64,000 nt of DNA from Treponema parvum (GTDB lineage Bacteria > Spirochaetota > Spirochaetia > Treponematales > Treponemataceae). The position numbers were made by a program, and so were the translations under genes. The notes under the pieces are model-generated. The model searched no databases, was not told the DNA's origin, and was given only the letters and a program-made list of their open reading frames with translations. Numbering within the stretch: position 1 is the first letter of the stretch; each line of letters starts with the position of its first letter. Positions 1-7,398 of the stretch are shown here, one piece after another. The stretch lies in assembly GCF_017893965.1 (NCBI RefSeq), contig NZ_CP054142.1, positions 1,984,001-2,048,000 of the forward strand, in the 5' to 3' direction.

Positions 1-321
1 CGCGCCCTTCATTTTTTCCCGTGCTATCGCATAAGCGGCGGGGATTCCTAAAAGCAGAGAAAACAGTGTCGACAATATTCCGATAAAGCCGCTGTTAAAG
101 ATATATGTGCCGTAATGCTGCGACTTGAAAATGTATTTATAATGATCGAATATCGGTTTAAAACCGAGCAGTTTAGGCGGCATCATGTATACGTCCGCCA
201 TATTTTTAAATGAAGAAATAAGAACAAAATACAATGGAAAGATCACAACCGTACATATAAGCAACATTAAAAGATAAAATAAAAATATTTTCATCCTCTT
301 TTCAACACGATAATTGTTCAT
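1..321 (-). CDS. Carbohydrate ABC transporter permease, MalG type (partial, cut by window edge)
   Basis: The first about 107 residues of a MalG-type inner-membrane permease are visible; the rest lies outside the window. An N-terminal membrane segment of leucine, isoleucine and valine is followed by the family's early motif with FPLYFVLISSFK and a second hydrophobic segment ending near an Ala-Tyr-Ala-Ile stretch. The start at 321 was chosen because GGAG lies 12 bases upstream; an in-frame ATG at 339 has no Shine-Dalgarno and would overlap the previous gene. The gene follows the MalF-type permease by 2 bases and is the last visible member of the importer operon starting at 3780. Confidence 0.88.
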   Translation of the reverse strand, partial: MNNYRVEKRMKIFLFYLLMLLICTVVIFPLYFVLISSFKNMADVYMMPPKLLGFKPIFDHYKYIFKSQHYGTYIFNSGFIGILSTLFSLLLGIPAAYAIAREKMKGA

Positions 322-323
322 CT

Positions 324-1202
324 TTATTGAATACTCCATCTATTTTTTGCTTTTAAAGTAAAACAGCTGATAACTATCACAAGTACGAAAACCAGAGTAA
401 GAATAGCGGAAGACAATCCGAATTTATAATACGAAAAAGCATTTTCATACGCCAGAAGATTCATAGTCCGCGAAGAATTGGCGGGACCTCCCCCTGTCAT
501 AGCAAAAATCAAGTCAAATGATTTAAATATATCGATAAATCGCAATAAACCGATGGAAAAAAGTATGGGCACCAGCATCGGCAATTTTATTTTAAAAAAT
601 GTCTGAACGACGGAAGCTCCGTCGATTGCCGCAGCCTCTATACAGTCTTTGGGTAAAGCGGCAAGCCCCGCAAGGCAGACGATAATCACCATAGGCGTCA
701 TTTGCCAAGCTTCAACAACAGCGATCGATGGGATAACCGACGATCGAACAGAAGTAAAACCCGATTTAGGCAAACAAAGCATACCGAATAAGTAATTTAT
801 CAGACCGCTTGACGGTTCGTAAAACAGCATCCACATCATACCGACGGCAACGGGAGCCATCATATAAGGCAGCAATATCATAGTTTTAATGAACTCTTTG
901 CCTGCGAATTCATTGTTTAGAGCCACGGCAACGGCAACGCCTAAGACCATTTCCAAAAAAGTTGCCAAAAACGTATAGTAAAATGTTATTACGAAAGAAT
1001 TCCAAAAGTCCGCATTGCAAATAATCCGTATATAATTTTCAAGACCGTTAAAACGGACCGAATCTCCGAGAAGCAAATCCCAATCGGTAAAACTGAATCC
1101 TATCGTCATCGCTACCGGTATAACGGTCATAACCGTCATAAAAACAAGCGCAGGCAATATGAACATCCATTTATAATGCCGATCAACCCAATTATTTGTC
1201 AT
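324..1202 (-). CDS. Carbohydrate ABC transporter permease, MalF/UgpA type
   Basis: Inner-membrane permease subunit of a family-1 ABC importer, 292 residues, with about six hydrophobic segments and a recognisable EAA loop (EAAAIDGASVVQTFFKIKLP) that contacts the ATPase. The ATG at 1202 has GAGGG 5 bases upstream and gives the usual N-terminus; a TTG at 1253 would only add a tail lying over a hairpin. It lies between the solute-binding protein gene and the MalG-type permease, all leftward. No ATPase gene is visible here, so a shared MsmX/MalK-like ATPase is probably used. The substrate is not deducible. Confidence 0.9.
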   Translation of the reverse strand: MTNNWVDRHYKWMFILPALVFMTVMTVIPVAMTIGFSFTDWDLLLGDSVRFNGLENYIRIICNADFWNSFVITFYYTFLATFLEMVLGVAVAVALNNEFAGKEFIKTMILLPYMMAPVAVGMMWMLFYEPSSGLINYLFGMLCLPKSGFTSVRSSVIPSIAVVEAWQMTPMVIIVCLAGLAALPKDCIEAAAIDGASVVQTFFKIKLPMLVPILFSIGLLRFIDIFKSFDLIFAMTGGGPANSSRTMNLLAYENAFSYYKFGLSSAILTLVFVLVIVISCFTLKAKNRWSIQ

Positions 1203-1220
1203 GAAGACCCTCATACAAAC

Positions 1221-1251
1221 GACAGAGAAACAAATTTTTTGTTTCTCTGTC
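1221..1251 (-). other. Perfect 14-bp inverted repeat between binding-protein and permease genes
   Basis: GACAGAGAAACAAA and its exact reverse complement are separated by 3 bases. It sits just after the solute-binding protein gene and before the permeases. Without a long U tract it is more likely a partial terminator or 3'-end stabiliser that lets the binding protein be made in excess, as seen in other importer operons. Confidence 0.7.
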
Positions 1252-1268
1252 AAAGATCTAAATTAAAA

Positions 1269-2585
1269 CTACCAATTATATGCCGAACCGTATTCGTTGG
1301 CCTTTTTTAGCAAGGCGTCGACTTTATCAGCAGCTTCCTGCATTTTTTTATTTAGATCGCCTCCGTTGCCTTTTGTTTCAATCGAATACACTACGGCCTG
1401 CCCCATGGCGTCGCGGGCTTCGGTTACGGAAGTCATCCTCGGTAAACCGTATTCGTTGTTCGTCGTAATCGCATTGGTTTTTGCATACGCATCCGTAATG
1501 TCGGCGACCATTGCGCCGGTAACGCGAGGATCCGTCCATACGGAATTTCTAAAACTGGGCATTCCTCTCGGAGTTATATAGGTTGCAACATCCTTACCTG
1601 CGACAAATTTCATAAATTTCCAAGCAGCGTCTTTGTTTTTTGAGCCGGAATACATTGCAATAGCCCAAACAACTTGTTTATAAGAATGAGCGCCGGCAGG
1701 ACCTGCGGGAATAGGAGCTACGCCCACTTGGTCGGCAAATTTGGATTCGTTTTTATCAATCAGAGAAGAATACAATGCCGCAGCGTCTATTACGATACCG
1801 ACCGTCCCCGAATTAAACAGCTGTGTCATCTGCGAATAGCCGGCATTCATTATTCCAGGGGGAGCATATTGTCCGAGCAGGCGGCCGTAAAATTTTACAG
1901 CCTCAAGAGCTTCAGGAGACCTGAATGCGCTTGTGCCGTTCTTAAAAAAACTTGCGCCGAATCCGAACAAGAACGGCGAAAATTGGGACGTTAACGCGAT
2001 CTTTTCTCCCCTGCACGCAACAGCGTAAAAATTATTCGACGGGTCGTTAATTTTTTCACAAACATTGATCAGTTCGTCGTATGTCTTAGGAGGAACGATA
2101 CCGTTTTTTGCAAATATGTCTTTGCGATAGTACATTAATTGCACGGACGAATACAAAGGCAGACAACCAACTTTGCCGGTTCCCTTAATAGTTATCTGTT
2201 GTTGAGGAGCTTTAAAATCAGCCCAATCAAAGTCTGCGTCTTTAAGATAGGCATCAAGGGGTTCCACCCAGCCGTTCTTACTGAACGGAGTCATGTCCTG
2301 TAATGGGCTAAACATATAGGCGTCGACAGTAGAAGTTCCGGTCATAAATTCCGTCATTTCTTTTTGTCTTAATTCCTGATCGCCGTACAATTCCAGCTCA
2401 ACTTTTATCCCAGTCTCTTTTTCAAACTGATCAATGTATTTTTCGATACCGTCGGAAATTTGAGCGGTCATGCTTAAAACACGAATTTTCTTCTGTGTCT
2501 TTACCGACGCATCCGCCTGCCCGCCTGCAAAAACGGCGCCTGCACACAGCGTTATAATTTGCAACAATACTAAGATCTTTTTCAT
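1269..2585 (-). CDS. ABC transporter solute-binding protein, family 1
   Basis: Secreted or membrane-anchored receptor for the adjacent importer, 438 residues. A basic start (MKK) and a hydrophobic stretch end at Ala-Val-Phe-Ala-Gly-Gly, the usual signal-peptide end in treponemal family-1 binding proteins. The body has the family pattern: a FEKETGIKVE stretch, MYYRKDIFAKNGIVPPKTYDEL, and late NKDAAWKFMKFVAG. AGGAGG lies upstream of the ATG at 2585. It lies between the M20 peptidase gene and two permeases. Family membership suggests an oligosaccharide or similar polar ligand, but the peptidase neighbour suggests an N-acylated or peptide-like ligand; this is unresolved. Confidence 0.88.
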   Translation of the reverse strand: MKKILVLLQIITLCAGAVFAGGQADASVKTQKKIRVLSMTAQISDGIEKYIDQFEKETGIKVELELYGDQELRQKEMTEFMTGTSTVDAYMFSPLQDMTPFSKNGWVEPLDAYLKDADFDWADFKAPQQQITIKGTGKVGCLPLYSSVQLMYYRKDIFAKNGIVPPKTYDELINVCEKINDPSNNFYAVACRGEKIALTSQFSPFLFGFGASFFKNGTSAFRSPEALEAVKFYGRLLGQYAPPGIMNAGYSQMTQLFNSGTVGIVIDAAALYSSLIDKNESKFADQVGVAPIPAGPAGAHSYKQVVWAIAMYSGSKNKDAAWKFMKFVAGKDVATYITPRGMPSFRNSVWTDPRVTGAMVADITDAYAKTNAITTNNEYGLPRMTSVTEARDAMGQAVVYSIETKGNGGDLNKKMQEAADKVDALLKKANEYGSAYNW

Positions 2586-2640
2586 TACATAACCTCCTAT
2601 AATTTGTTTTATGTAATATTTTTGCTTGACCTTTTACCGC

Positions 2641-3780
2641 TTAGCGCAGCATTTTAAAAATCAGTTCTTCGTATAGTTTTTTTGCTTCCGTCACTTCTTC
2701 TATGGGAATCCTTTCATTCGGCACATGTGCCTGAGAAAGAGAACCCGGGCCCCAAACAATAGTGTCAAATCCGCCGTTGGTAAAAATAGCTTGTTCGCAT
2801 CCGGCGCCGAAGATTATGGGTTTCCCAAACTCCTCTCCTCTGCGCCGCTTGGCAATTTCACACGCAGTAACTATTAACGGATTGTCTTCACCGATACGGC
2901 CGGCCGAAAAATCAAAAAAAGAAGATACTTCAACGCGGTCTTTTTCTTTTCCGAAAACATTCTTGATTATAATGTCAATTTCATTGTCAATATCTTTTTT
3001 TGTCTCACCCGGAACGGTACGGCGGTCAATGAACAGCTTGCATGACGAAGGTACGGTATTGTCTTTTTCGCCGCCTTCGATCCTTGTAACCGCGCAGGAA
3101 GGGCTTCCGTAAGAAGACGAACGTTTTCTCAATTCTATATGGTATTGTTCGAGGGCATTTATCATTTTGGAAGCGAGATAAATAGCGTTACAGCCGTTTT
3201 CGGGTTTGCTTGAATGCGCGCCGGAGCCTTTAAAAGATATCCAATAACGTTCGGCTCCCAGATGCCCCTTACAGACGCGCAATTCCGTAGGTTCTGCAAT
3301 AACCGCATAATTTTTTGAATATCTTTTTTTATCATGAGCAAGATAATAAAGAGATCCGTGATTGCTTGTCTCCTCATCCGCAACGAAAACAAGGCGCAGT
3401 TTGCCTTTTAATTTATCTGCGTAAGGGATCACGGAAAGGAATGCGCACGTCAATGCCGCCAATCCGCCTTTCATGTCGGCCGCCCCGCGACCGTACACAT
3501 ATGTGCCGTCACTGTTCCCGGCAAAAGGATCGAATTTCCATTCTCCCTGTGCGGGAACAACGTCAAGGTGACCGTTAAGCACAAGCAGCGTTTCATCGCC
3601 GGAGCCGATTTCACATATTAAATTGGCACGATTGTCTTCAACGCTCTGAACACAGGGTTTCAAACCTTTTTCTTTCAGATATGCTTCTAAAAAAACAGCC
3701 AGATCCTTTTCATTTCCGGGAGGAGATACAGTATTTATGCGGATCATCTTCTGAAGCAACGAAACAACTTCTTCCGACAC
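2641..3780 (-). CDS. M20 family metallopeptidase (ArgE/DapE/CPG2-like)
   Basis: Cytosolic di-zinc amidohydrolase, 379 residues, full length for the family. The metal ligands are visible: His71 and Asp73 in NGHLDVVP, bridging Asp102 in YGRGAADMKGG, the catalytic and ligand pair Glu136-Glu137 in ADEET, Glu163 in IAEPTE, and a late histidine in SQAHVPNERI. The dimerisation lid lies about residues 180-290. The start is GTG with GGAGG 5 bases upstream. It is the first gene of the operon with the ABC importer and sits directly behind a strong promoter flanked by palindromes. Family members deacylate amino acids or cleave short peptides; the exact substrate is not deducible. Confidence 0.88.
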   Translation of the reverse strand: MSEEVVSLLQKMIRINTVSPPGNEKDLAVFLEAYLKEKGLKPCVQSVEDNRANLICEIGSGDETLLVLNGHLDVVPAQGEWKFDPFAGNSDGTYVYGRGAADMKGGLAALTCAFLSVIPYADKLKGKLRLVFVADEETSNHGSLYYLAHDKKRYSKNYAVIAEPTELRVCKGHLGAERYWISFKGSGAHSSKPENGCNAIYLASKMINALEQYHIELRKRSSSYGSPSCAVTRIEGGEKDNTVPSSCKLFIDRRTVPGETKKDIDNEIDIIIKNVFGKEKDRVEVSSFFDFSAGRIGEDNPLIVTACEIAKRRRGEEFGKPIIFGAGCEQAIFTNGGFDTIVWGPGSLSQAHVPNERIPIEEVTEAKKLYEELIFKMLR

Positions 3781-3794
3781 AGCGCCTCCGATCG

Positions 3795-3813
3795 TTTACA
3801 AAATAATTGTAAA
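3795..3813. promoter_or_regulatory. Palindromic operator 1 overlapping the -10 box
   Basis: TTTACAA-N5-TTGTAAA, perfect dyad, covering the -10 element of the importer operon. A bound protein would block the polymerase. The adjacent DauR-like regulator is the obvious candidate ligand, by inference. Confidence 0.65.
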
Positions 3814-3834
3814 AAGCTTTCCGGCTATTGTCAA
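3806..3834 (-). promoter_or_regulatory. Sigma-70 promoter of the M20/ABC importer operon
   Basis: On the minus strand TTGACA (3829-3834) is followed after exactly 17 bases by TACAAT (3806-3811). The predicted start of transcription is about 18 bases before the GTG start of the peptidase gene. Confidence 0.8.
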
Positions 3835-3839
3835 GAAAA

Positions 3840-3856
3840 TTACAAAAATATTGTAA
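3840..3856. promoter_or_regulatory. Palindromic operator 2 upstream of the -35 box
   Basis: TTACAA-N5-TTGTAA, same arms and spacer length as operator 1, centre to centre 44 bases (about four helical turns). A third, imperfect copy (TTACAA half-site) follows at 3891-3907. The shared spacer length argues for one dimeric regulator binding cooperatively. Confidence 0.6.
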
Positions 3857-3920
3857 AAACTCATGTATTTCGTATAAAATCGGTTTTGTTTTACAAAATA
3901 AATTTATATTCGTTCCGACA

Positions 3921-3954
3921 CCCGTCCTACTTAAAAAATAATTTTAAGAACGGG
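3921..3954 (-). terminator. Possible AT-rich hairpin downstream of the dauR-like gene
   Basis: Outer arms CCCGT/ACGGG enclose inner arms CTTAAAA/TTTTAAG just beyond the regulator stop codon at 3970. It lacks a clear U tract, so termination is only a guess. Confidence 0.35.
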
Positions 3955-3969
3955 CAGGCGCAAAAGCCG

Positions 3970-4608
3970 TCACTGCTTTCTTACTTCGTCAAGATAATTA
4001 TACAAAGTAAATTTGGATATTCCAAAAAAATCGGAAACGGTATCCATCGATTTTTTTACTAAAAATATACCCTTGTTATCCAAATATTTTATCGCCTGCA
4101 ATTTATCTTCTTTTGTCATGTCATGAACGGACTTTCCGATACGTCTGATCGTTTCCTGCAGCATTTTGTCCAACAGATCGTCAATATTTCCGGTAAAAAA
4201 TTCTTCAACCTCGTCGGGAGACGAAGAATTCGCGTATTCCTTTATAGTATTTTCCGCCTGTATTAAACCGGTAATATCAAAATTTATGCACAGACTTCCT
4301 ATGGTTTTATTCTTTTTGTCTTTAAAATATACGGAGGTGGATCGCAGAAGTTTTCCGTCCTGAGTTTTATTCACATAATTATATCTGTCATTTTCAACGA
4401 TGGAACCGCGCAGCACTTCAAGACCGATATTAGTGCCGGAATCTCCGATTTTTCGATTTGTAACATGACCGTTTTCTATTGCAACGATCGTGTGATCATA
4501 CGGGAGCGTAAGGTCGTGCAATACGACTTCGCAATAACTGCCGAATTCCGCCGCTATCGCTTTCATTATTTTTTCAAATACTTTTTGATTTTTTTGAATA
4601 TAGCTCAT
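3970..4608 (-). CDS. DauR/YheO-type transcriptional regulator (PAS-like + HTH)
   Basis: Probable cytosolic one-component regulator, 212 residues. The N-terminal about 120 residues match the YheO-like PAS sensor (GSYCEVVLHDL near the start; KDKKNKTIGSLCINFDITGL about 95-115). The C-terminal part (about 145-212) matches the helix-turn-helix domain of DauR relatives, with a late ISKFTLYNYLDEVRKQ recognition helix. GGGGG precedes the ATG. Family members such as DauR control amino-acid catabolic genes; here the neighbouring target would be the M20 peptidase/importer operon carrying repeated TTACAA palindromes. The effector is unknown. Confidence 0.85.
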   Translation of the reverse strand: MSYIQKNQKVFEKIMKAIAAEFGSYCEVVLHDLTLPYDHTIVAIENGHVTNRKIGDSGTNIGLEVLRGSIVENDRYNYVNKTQDGKLLRSTSVYFKDKKNKTIGSLCINFDITGLIQAENTIKEYANSSSPDEVEEFFTGNIDDLLDKMLQETIRRIGKSVHDMTKEDKLQAIKYLDNKGIFLVKKSMDTVSDFFGISKFTLYNYLDEVRKQ

Positions 4609-4941
4609 GCATACCCCCAGTTTAACTTAGGTCGAAGAACCGGCAACGGAATCAAAATATATCCAAAAAAAATAAAAATCAATAGAAGTGAAACGCCTTG
4701 CCCGGCACGACCTTCGCCGTATCCGTACTTCAATCACATCGTGTCGCCTTCACCGCATTCTCAGCGCAATGCTCGCCCACATTTTAAGAACACTCAGGCA
4801 TATGCTCAGCGCCGGTAAAACCACGCAGCCAGCGCCTAATCCCCAAAAGCATATTTCTTACAAACCGCCGCAAGTGTGGTATAATGTTAAAAAATTGTGC
4901 GTCCTTGCAGTGCGGAAAGAAAAATGGTGAGGGGTGAGAAT
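4609..4941. other. Intergenic region upstream of the Rpn gene
   Basis: No convincing gene. Short open frames here lack ribosome sites and family-like composition. The only feature recognised is the promoter at 4858-4885. Confidence 0.5.
4858..4885 (+). promoter_or_regulatory. Promoter of the Rpn-family gene (shared motif copy 1)
   Basis: TTACAA (4858-4863), 16 bases, TATAAT (4880-4885). The -10 lies in GTGTGGTATAATGT, a 14-base string repeated exactly in front of the antitoxin-like gene at 8920. Confidence 0.65.
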
Positions 4942-5808
4942 ATGACAAAGCACAACCGCCGGTACAAAGATTCCGTTTTTGTCGACTTGTTCAGTGAGGA
5001 CGAAAAGGCGAAAGAAAACTTTTTATCGCTGTATAATGCCTTGCACGGCACACACCTCGACATTTCGACGGAACTGAAACCGCTCAAGCTCGAACAGGCT
5101 ATGTATACAAAATTGTCGAACGACGTGTCGTGCCTGATCGATAATAAAATTATCGTATTAGCCGAGCACCAATCGACGATAAACGAGAACATGCCTTTAC
5201 GCTGTTTGCAATATGTAGCCCGCCTGTACGAGCAGATTCAAGACCCTAAGGCAAAGTACCACAGAACCTTGCAAAAAATTCCCACTCCGGAGTTCTATGT
5301 GTTTTATAACGGCACGGAAAATTACCCCGTCCGCAAGACGCTAAAGCTTTCAGACGCCTACATCGTAAAACCGGAACTCTCACCGTTGGAACTTGCGATA
5401 GAGGTGCTCAACATCAATACGGATAAGACAAATAAAGTCTTGACAACTTGCAGACCATTGGAAGAATACAGTATGTTTGTAGAAGCCGTGCGCCGCAACA
5501 CTGCGCTCGACAAAGAGTACGGCTTTGAAAACGCAATAAAAGAATGCATACAAAATGACATTTTAAGAGAATACCTGCAACGAAAATCACGGGAGGTAAT
5601 GAACATGTTATTGTCGGAATATGATTATGATACGGACATAGCAGTCAGATGTGAAGAAGCGGGCGAAAAAGCTTTTGCCGAAGGGGAAGAGAGAGGTGCG
5701 CGCCAAAAAGCCCTTGAAGCGGCAAAGATGATGAAAGGGATGAATTATCCGATTAGTGATATTTGCAAAATATCGGGGCTTTCCGTCGAAGAGATTAAAG
5801 CTCTCTAG
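4942..5808 (+). CDS. Rpn family PD-(D/E)XK nuclease / putative transposase
   Basis: 288-residue member of the Rpn (recombination-promoting nuclease) family, common in multiple copies in Treponema. The diagnostic N-terminus HNRRYKDSVFVDLF, a central nuclease core (about 50-160, with FYVFYNGTENYP) and a C-terminal tail (FAEGEERGARQKALEAAKMM, then a short helix-turn-helix-like end) are all present. The start at 4942 has GAGGGGTGAG upstream and fits the family start; an earlier ATG at 4924 would add unrelated residues. Relatives are linked to RecA-independent recombination and possibly phage defence. The gene stands alone with its own promoter. Confidence 0.87.
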   Translation: MTKHNRRYKDSVFVDLFSEDEKAKENFLSLYNALHGTHLDISTELKPLKLEQAMYTKLSNDVSCLIDNKIIVLAEHQSTINENMPLRCLQYVARLYEQIQDPKAKYHRTLQKIPTPEFYVFYNGTENYPVRKTLKLSDAYIVKPELSPLELAIEVLNINTDKTNKVLTTCRPLEEYSMFVEAVRRNTALDKEYGFENAIKECIQNDILREYLQRKSREVMNMLLSEYDYDTDIAVRCEEAGEKAFAEGEERGARQKALEAAKMMKGMNYPISDICKISGLSVEEIKAL

Positions 5809-6183
5809 CCTCTCACAGCCCTCGCACCGGCAAAAGCCCCTTAGCGCCGCGCCCGGACATCGGTACGGTTCCCGCAAAAATTTGAAAAAACAGGGCTTGA
5901 TGACAAAATCCCCTAAAAGTTGAAATCTGCGGAGAAAAACGGTATGATAAACACATCAGTCATCTTAAGTCAGTCTCGCAATTTATTGTTACGAGAGATT
6001 TATGCACGATACCGTAGGTACAGATCTATCTCCGGCGCGAAACACGCAAAGCACACAAAACGCGCGACACAGCGCGCCGCGAGCGGCTATAAACCGACCG
6101 CGGGCACTGCCATCGGCGCTTAATGCGCAAAACACGAAAAATCACGCTCAAGCACTTGACAAAGATGAAACGCGCCTAATAAT

Positions 6184-6270
6184 GTCGGTCAGTCGGTCAG
6201 TCGGTCAGTCGGTCAGTCGGTCAGTCGGTCAGTCGGTCAGTCGGTCAGTCGGTCAGTCGGTCAGTCGGTC
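6184..6270. repeat. 8-bp tandem repeat GTCGGTCA, 10 full copies plus 7 bases
   Basis: Perfect head-to-tail copies without a single mismatch, which suggests recent expansion and likely length variation by slippage. The unit is not a multiple of three. It is intergenic, about 200 bases upstream of the HU-Ig protein gene. Confidence 0.97.
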
Positions 6271-6330
6271 GCCTAACTCATGCCCGCATAAATTTTCACT
6301 CAAACGCACACAACTTTTCTCACGTAATAG

Positions 6331-6370
6331 AACGCACAAAGGCAGTATTGCGCCCTTGTGCGTTTTTTTT
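6331..6370 (+). terminator. Intrinsic terminator
   Basis: AACGCACAA pairs with TTGTGCGTT (9 bp, extended by G-C pairs past one mismatch), followed by eight T. It terminates rightward transcription through the tandem-repeat stretch, either read-through from the Rpn gene or an unannotated transcript. Confidence 0.8.
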
Positions 6371-6411
6371 ATCGGACTGCACTTTCTCAACTAACGTTTG
6401 CGAAAGTACGT

Positions 6412-6456
6412 AAAAATTGTTTCTCGGCTTTTGATAAAGTCTGCGAAACAATTTTT
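6412..6456 (+). promoter_or_regulatory. Leader stem-loop touching the ribosome site of the HU-Ig gene
   Basis: Perfect 12-bp inverted repeat AAAAATTGTTTC / GAAACAATTTTT with a 21-base loop. The second arm ends one base before AGGAGG, so the structure could modulate ribosome access or mRNA stability. Confidence 0.55.
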
Positions 6457-6467
6457 AGGAGGTATTT

Positions 6468-7178
6468 ATGTTAAAGTACGCTCTTCGTGAAAACTTACTG
6501 ACGGCTGCGCCGGACGACTACATGGCACAGGCAGCTGATGTGCGCTCGTACACTCTTGACGAGATTATCAACCTGATGATGGAAAAAGGTACCACGCTCA
6601 CGCGTGCGGATGTGGCGGCAACCTTGCAAGTCTACGGAGAGGTAGTAAGTGCCATCATCAAAGACGGCTCGGCAGTTAACACACCGCTTATGAACACCTC
6701 GATGAGCATATCGGGCGTATTCGGCGGAGCAAATGACAGCTTCGACAAAAAACGGCACACGGTCAACTTGAACATAACCGCCGGCACGCTCCTTCGTGAT
6801 GCGGTTACCAAGGTTAAGTGCGAAAAAACCGAAGGAGCAAGCACCGATCCGTACATAACCGAAGTAACCGACATCGTAACGGGAGCGGTAAACACAACAT
6901 TGACCAAAGGCGGGGTGGTTCAACTGGTCGGAAGCCGCCTCAAGTTCGACGCCAAAGACGAAGCTCAAGGCATCTTCTTTGTGCCCGAAACCGGAGAGGC
7001 CGTGCGTGCCGCCGTCATCGCCGAAAACAAACCCGCGCGTCTTATGGCAATAATCCCTGCCGATTTGGCGGCCGGTACCTACTACATCGAAGTGCGGACA
7101 AAAATCGATATGGGTGGTAAAAAACTGAAAACGCACAAAACCGGCCGGTTCAACAAACCGCTCACGTGCGCCGCATAA
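6468..7178 (+). CDS. HU-like DNA-binding domain protein with C-terminal Ig-like (DUF4469-type) domain
   Basis: 236 residues. The first about 125 residues resemble the HU-HIG family (MLKYALRENLLTAAPDDYMA, then a LTRADVAATLQVYGEVV helix and a beta region with LNITAGTLLRDAV). The C-terminal part (about 125-230) resembles the Ig-like DUF4469 domain, with LVGSRLKFDAKDEAQGIFFV and LAAGTYYIEVRT. AGGAGG precedes the ATG. Relatives occur in Bacteroidetes and spirochaetes, often near surface-protein or mobile regions; function is unproven. Its neighbours are tandem repeats on both sides and a lectin-fold lipoprotein. Confidence 0.8.
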   Translation: MLKYALRENLLTAAPDDYMAQAADVRSYTLDEIINLMMEKGTTLTRADVAATLQVYGEVVSAIIKDGSAVNTPLMNTSMSISGVFGGANDSFDKKRHTVNLNITAGTLLRDAVTKVKCEKTEGASTDPYITEVTDIVTGAVNTTLTKGGVVQLVGSRLKFDAKDEAQGIFFVPETGEAVRAAVIAENKPARLMAIIPADLAAGTYYIEVRTKIDMGGKKLKTHKTGRFNKPLTCAA

Positions 7179-7188
7179 AACGGAGCCG

Positions 7189-7326
7189 GTAGACTGTCTA
7201 CAAACGTAATAGTAGGCACCCTACCGGCATAATGGTAGGCACTCTACCGGCATAATGGTAGCCAGTCTACCACAGTAATGGTAGCCAGTCTACCACAGTA
7301 ATGGTAGCCAATCTACCGGTGTAATG
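7189..7326. repeat. Six 23-bp tandem repeats, each a small hairpin
   Basis: Units begin at 7189, 7212, 7235, 7258, 7281 and 7304, with a degenerate seventh at 7327. Most contain GGTAG-N5-CTACC, so each unit can form a 5-bp stem; units diverge mainly in the loop and linker while the stem is kept. It lies between the HU-Ig gene stop and the lipoprotein gene. Confidence 0.93.
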
Positions 7327-7341
7327 ATAGACAATATGGAT

Positions 7342-7364
7342 AATTGGTAAACACATTACCAATT
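7342..7364. repeat. Inverted repeat in the lipoprotein leader
   Basis: AATTGGTAA-N5-TTACCAATT, perfect 9-bp dyad, followed by a further direct copy of ACCAATTA. It lies just upstream of AGGAGG of the lipoprotein gene and could be an operator or leader stem. Confidence 0.6.
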
Positions 7365-7398
7365 ACCAATTACAAATTAAAACAAGGAGGTTTTCAAG

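Larger units (their letters stand above)
5809..6467. other. 659-base non-coding stretch with tandem repeat and terminator
   Basis: No supportable protein gene. It holds the 8-bp tandem array (6184-6270), a strong rightward terminator (6331-6370) and a leader hairpin (6412-6456). A 130-codon open frame runs through the repeat but has low-complexity, non-family composition. Confidence 0.55.

Noticed and set aside
6002-6394. 130-codon open frame crossing the 8-bp tandem array
   Set aside because: Composition is repeat-driven (Ser/Val/Gly/Gln/Arg periodicity), no ribosome site, and the frame depends on copy number; a terminator lies inside it.
6495-7136. 213-codon open frame opposite the HU-Ig gene
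   Set aside because: Antisense shadow of a gene with clear family match and AGGAGG; its residues are unlike any family I recognise.
7189-7326. Array looked at as a possible CRISPR
   Set aside because: Head-to-tail units with no spacers, period 23, and no cas genes in the window.
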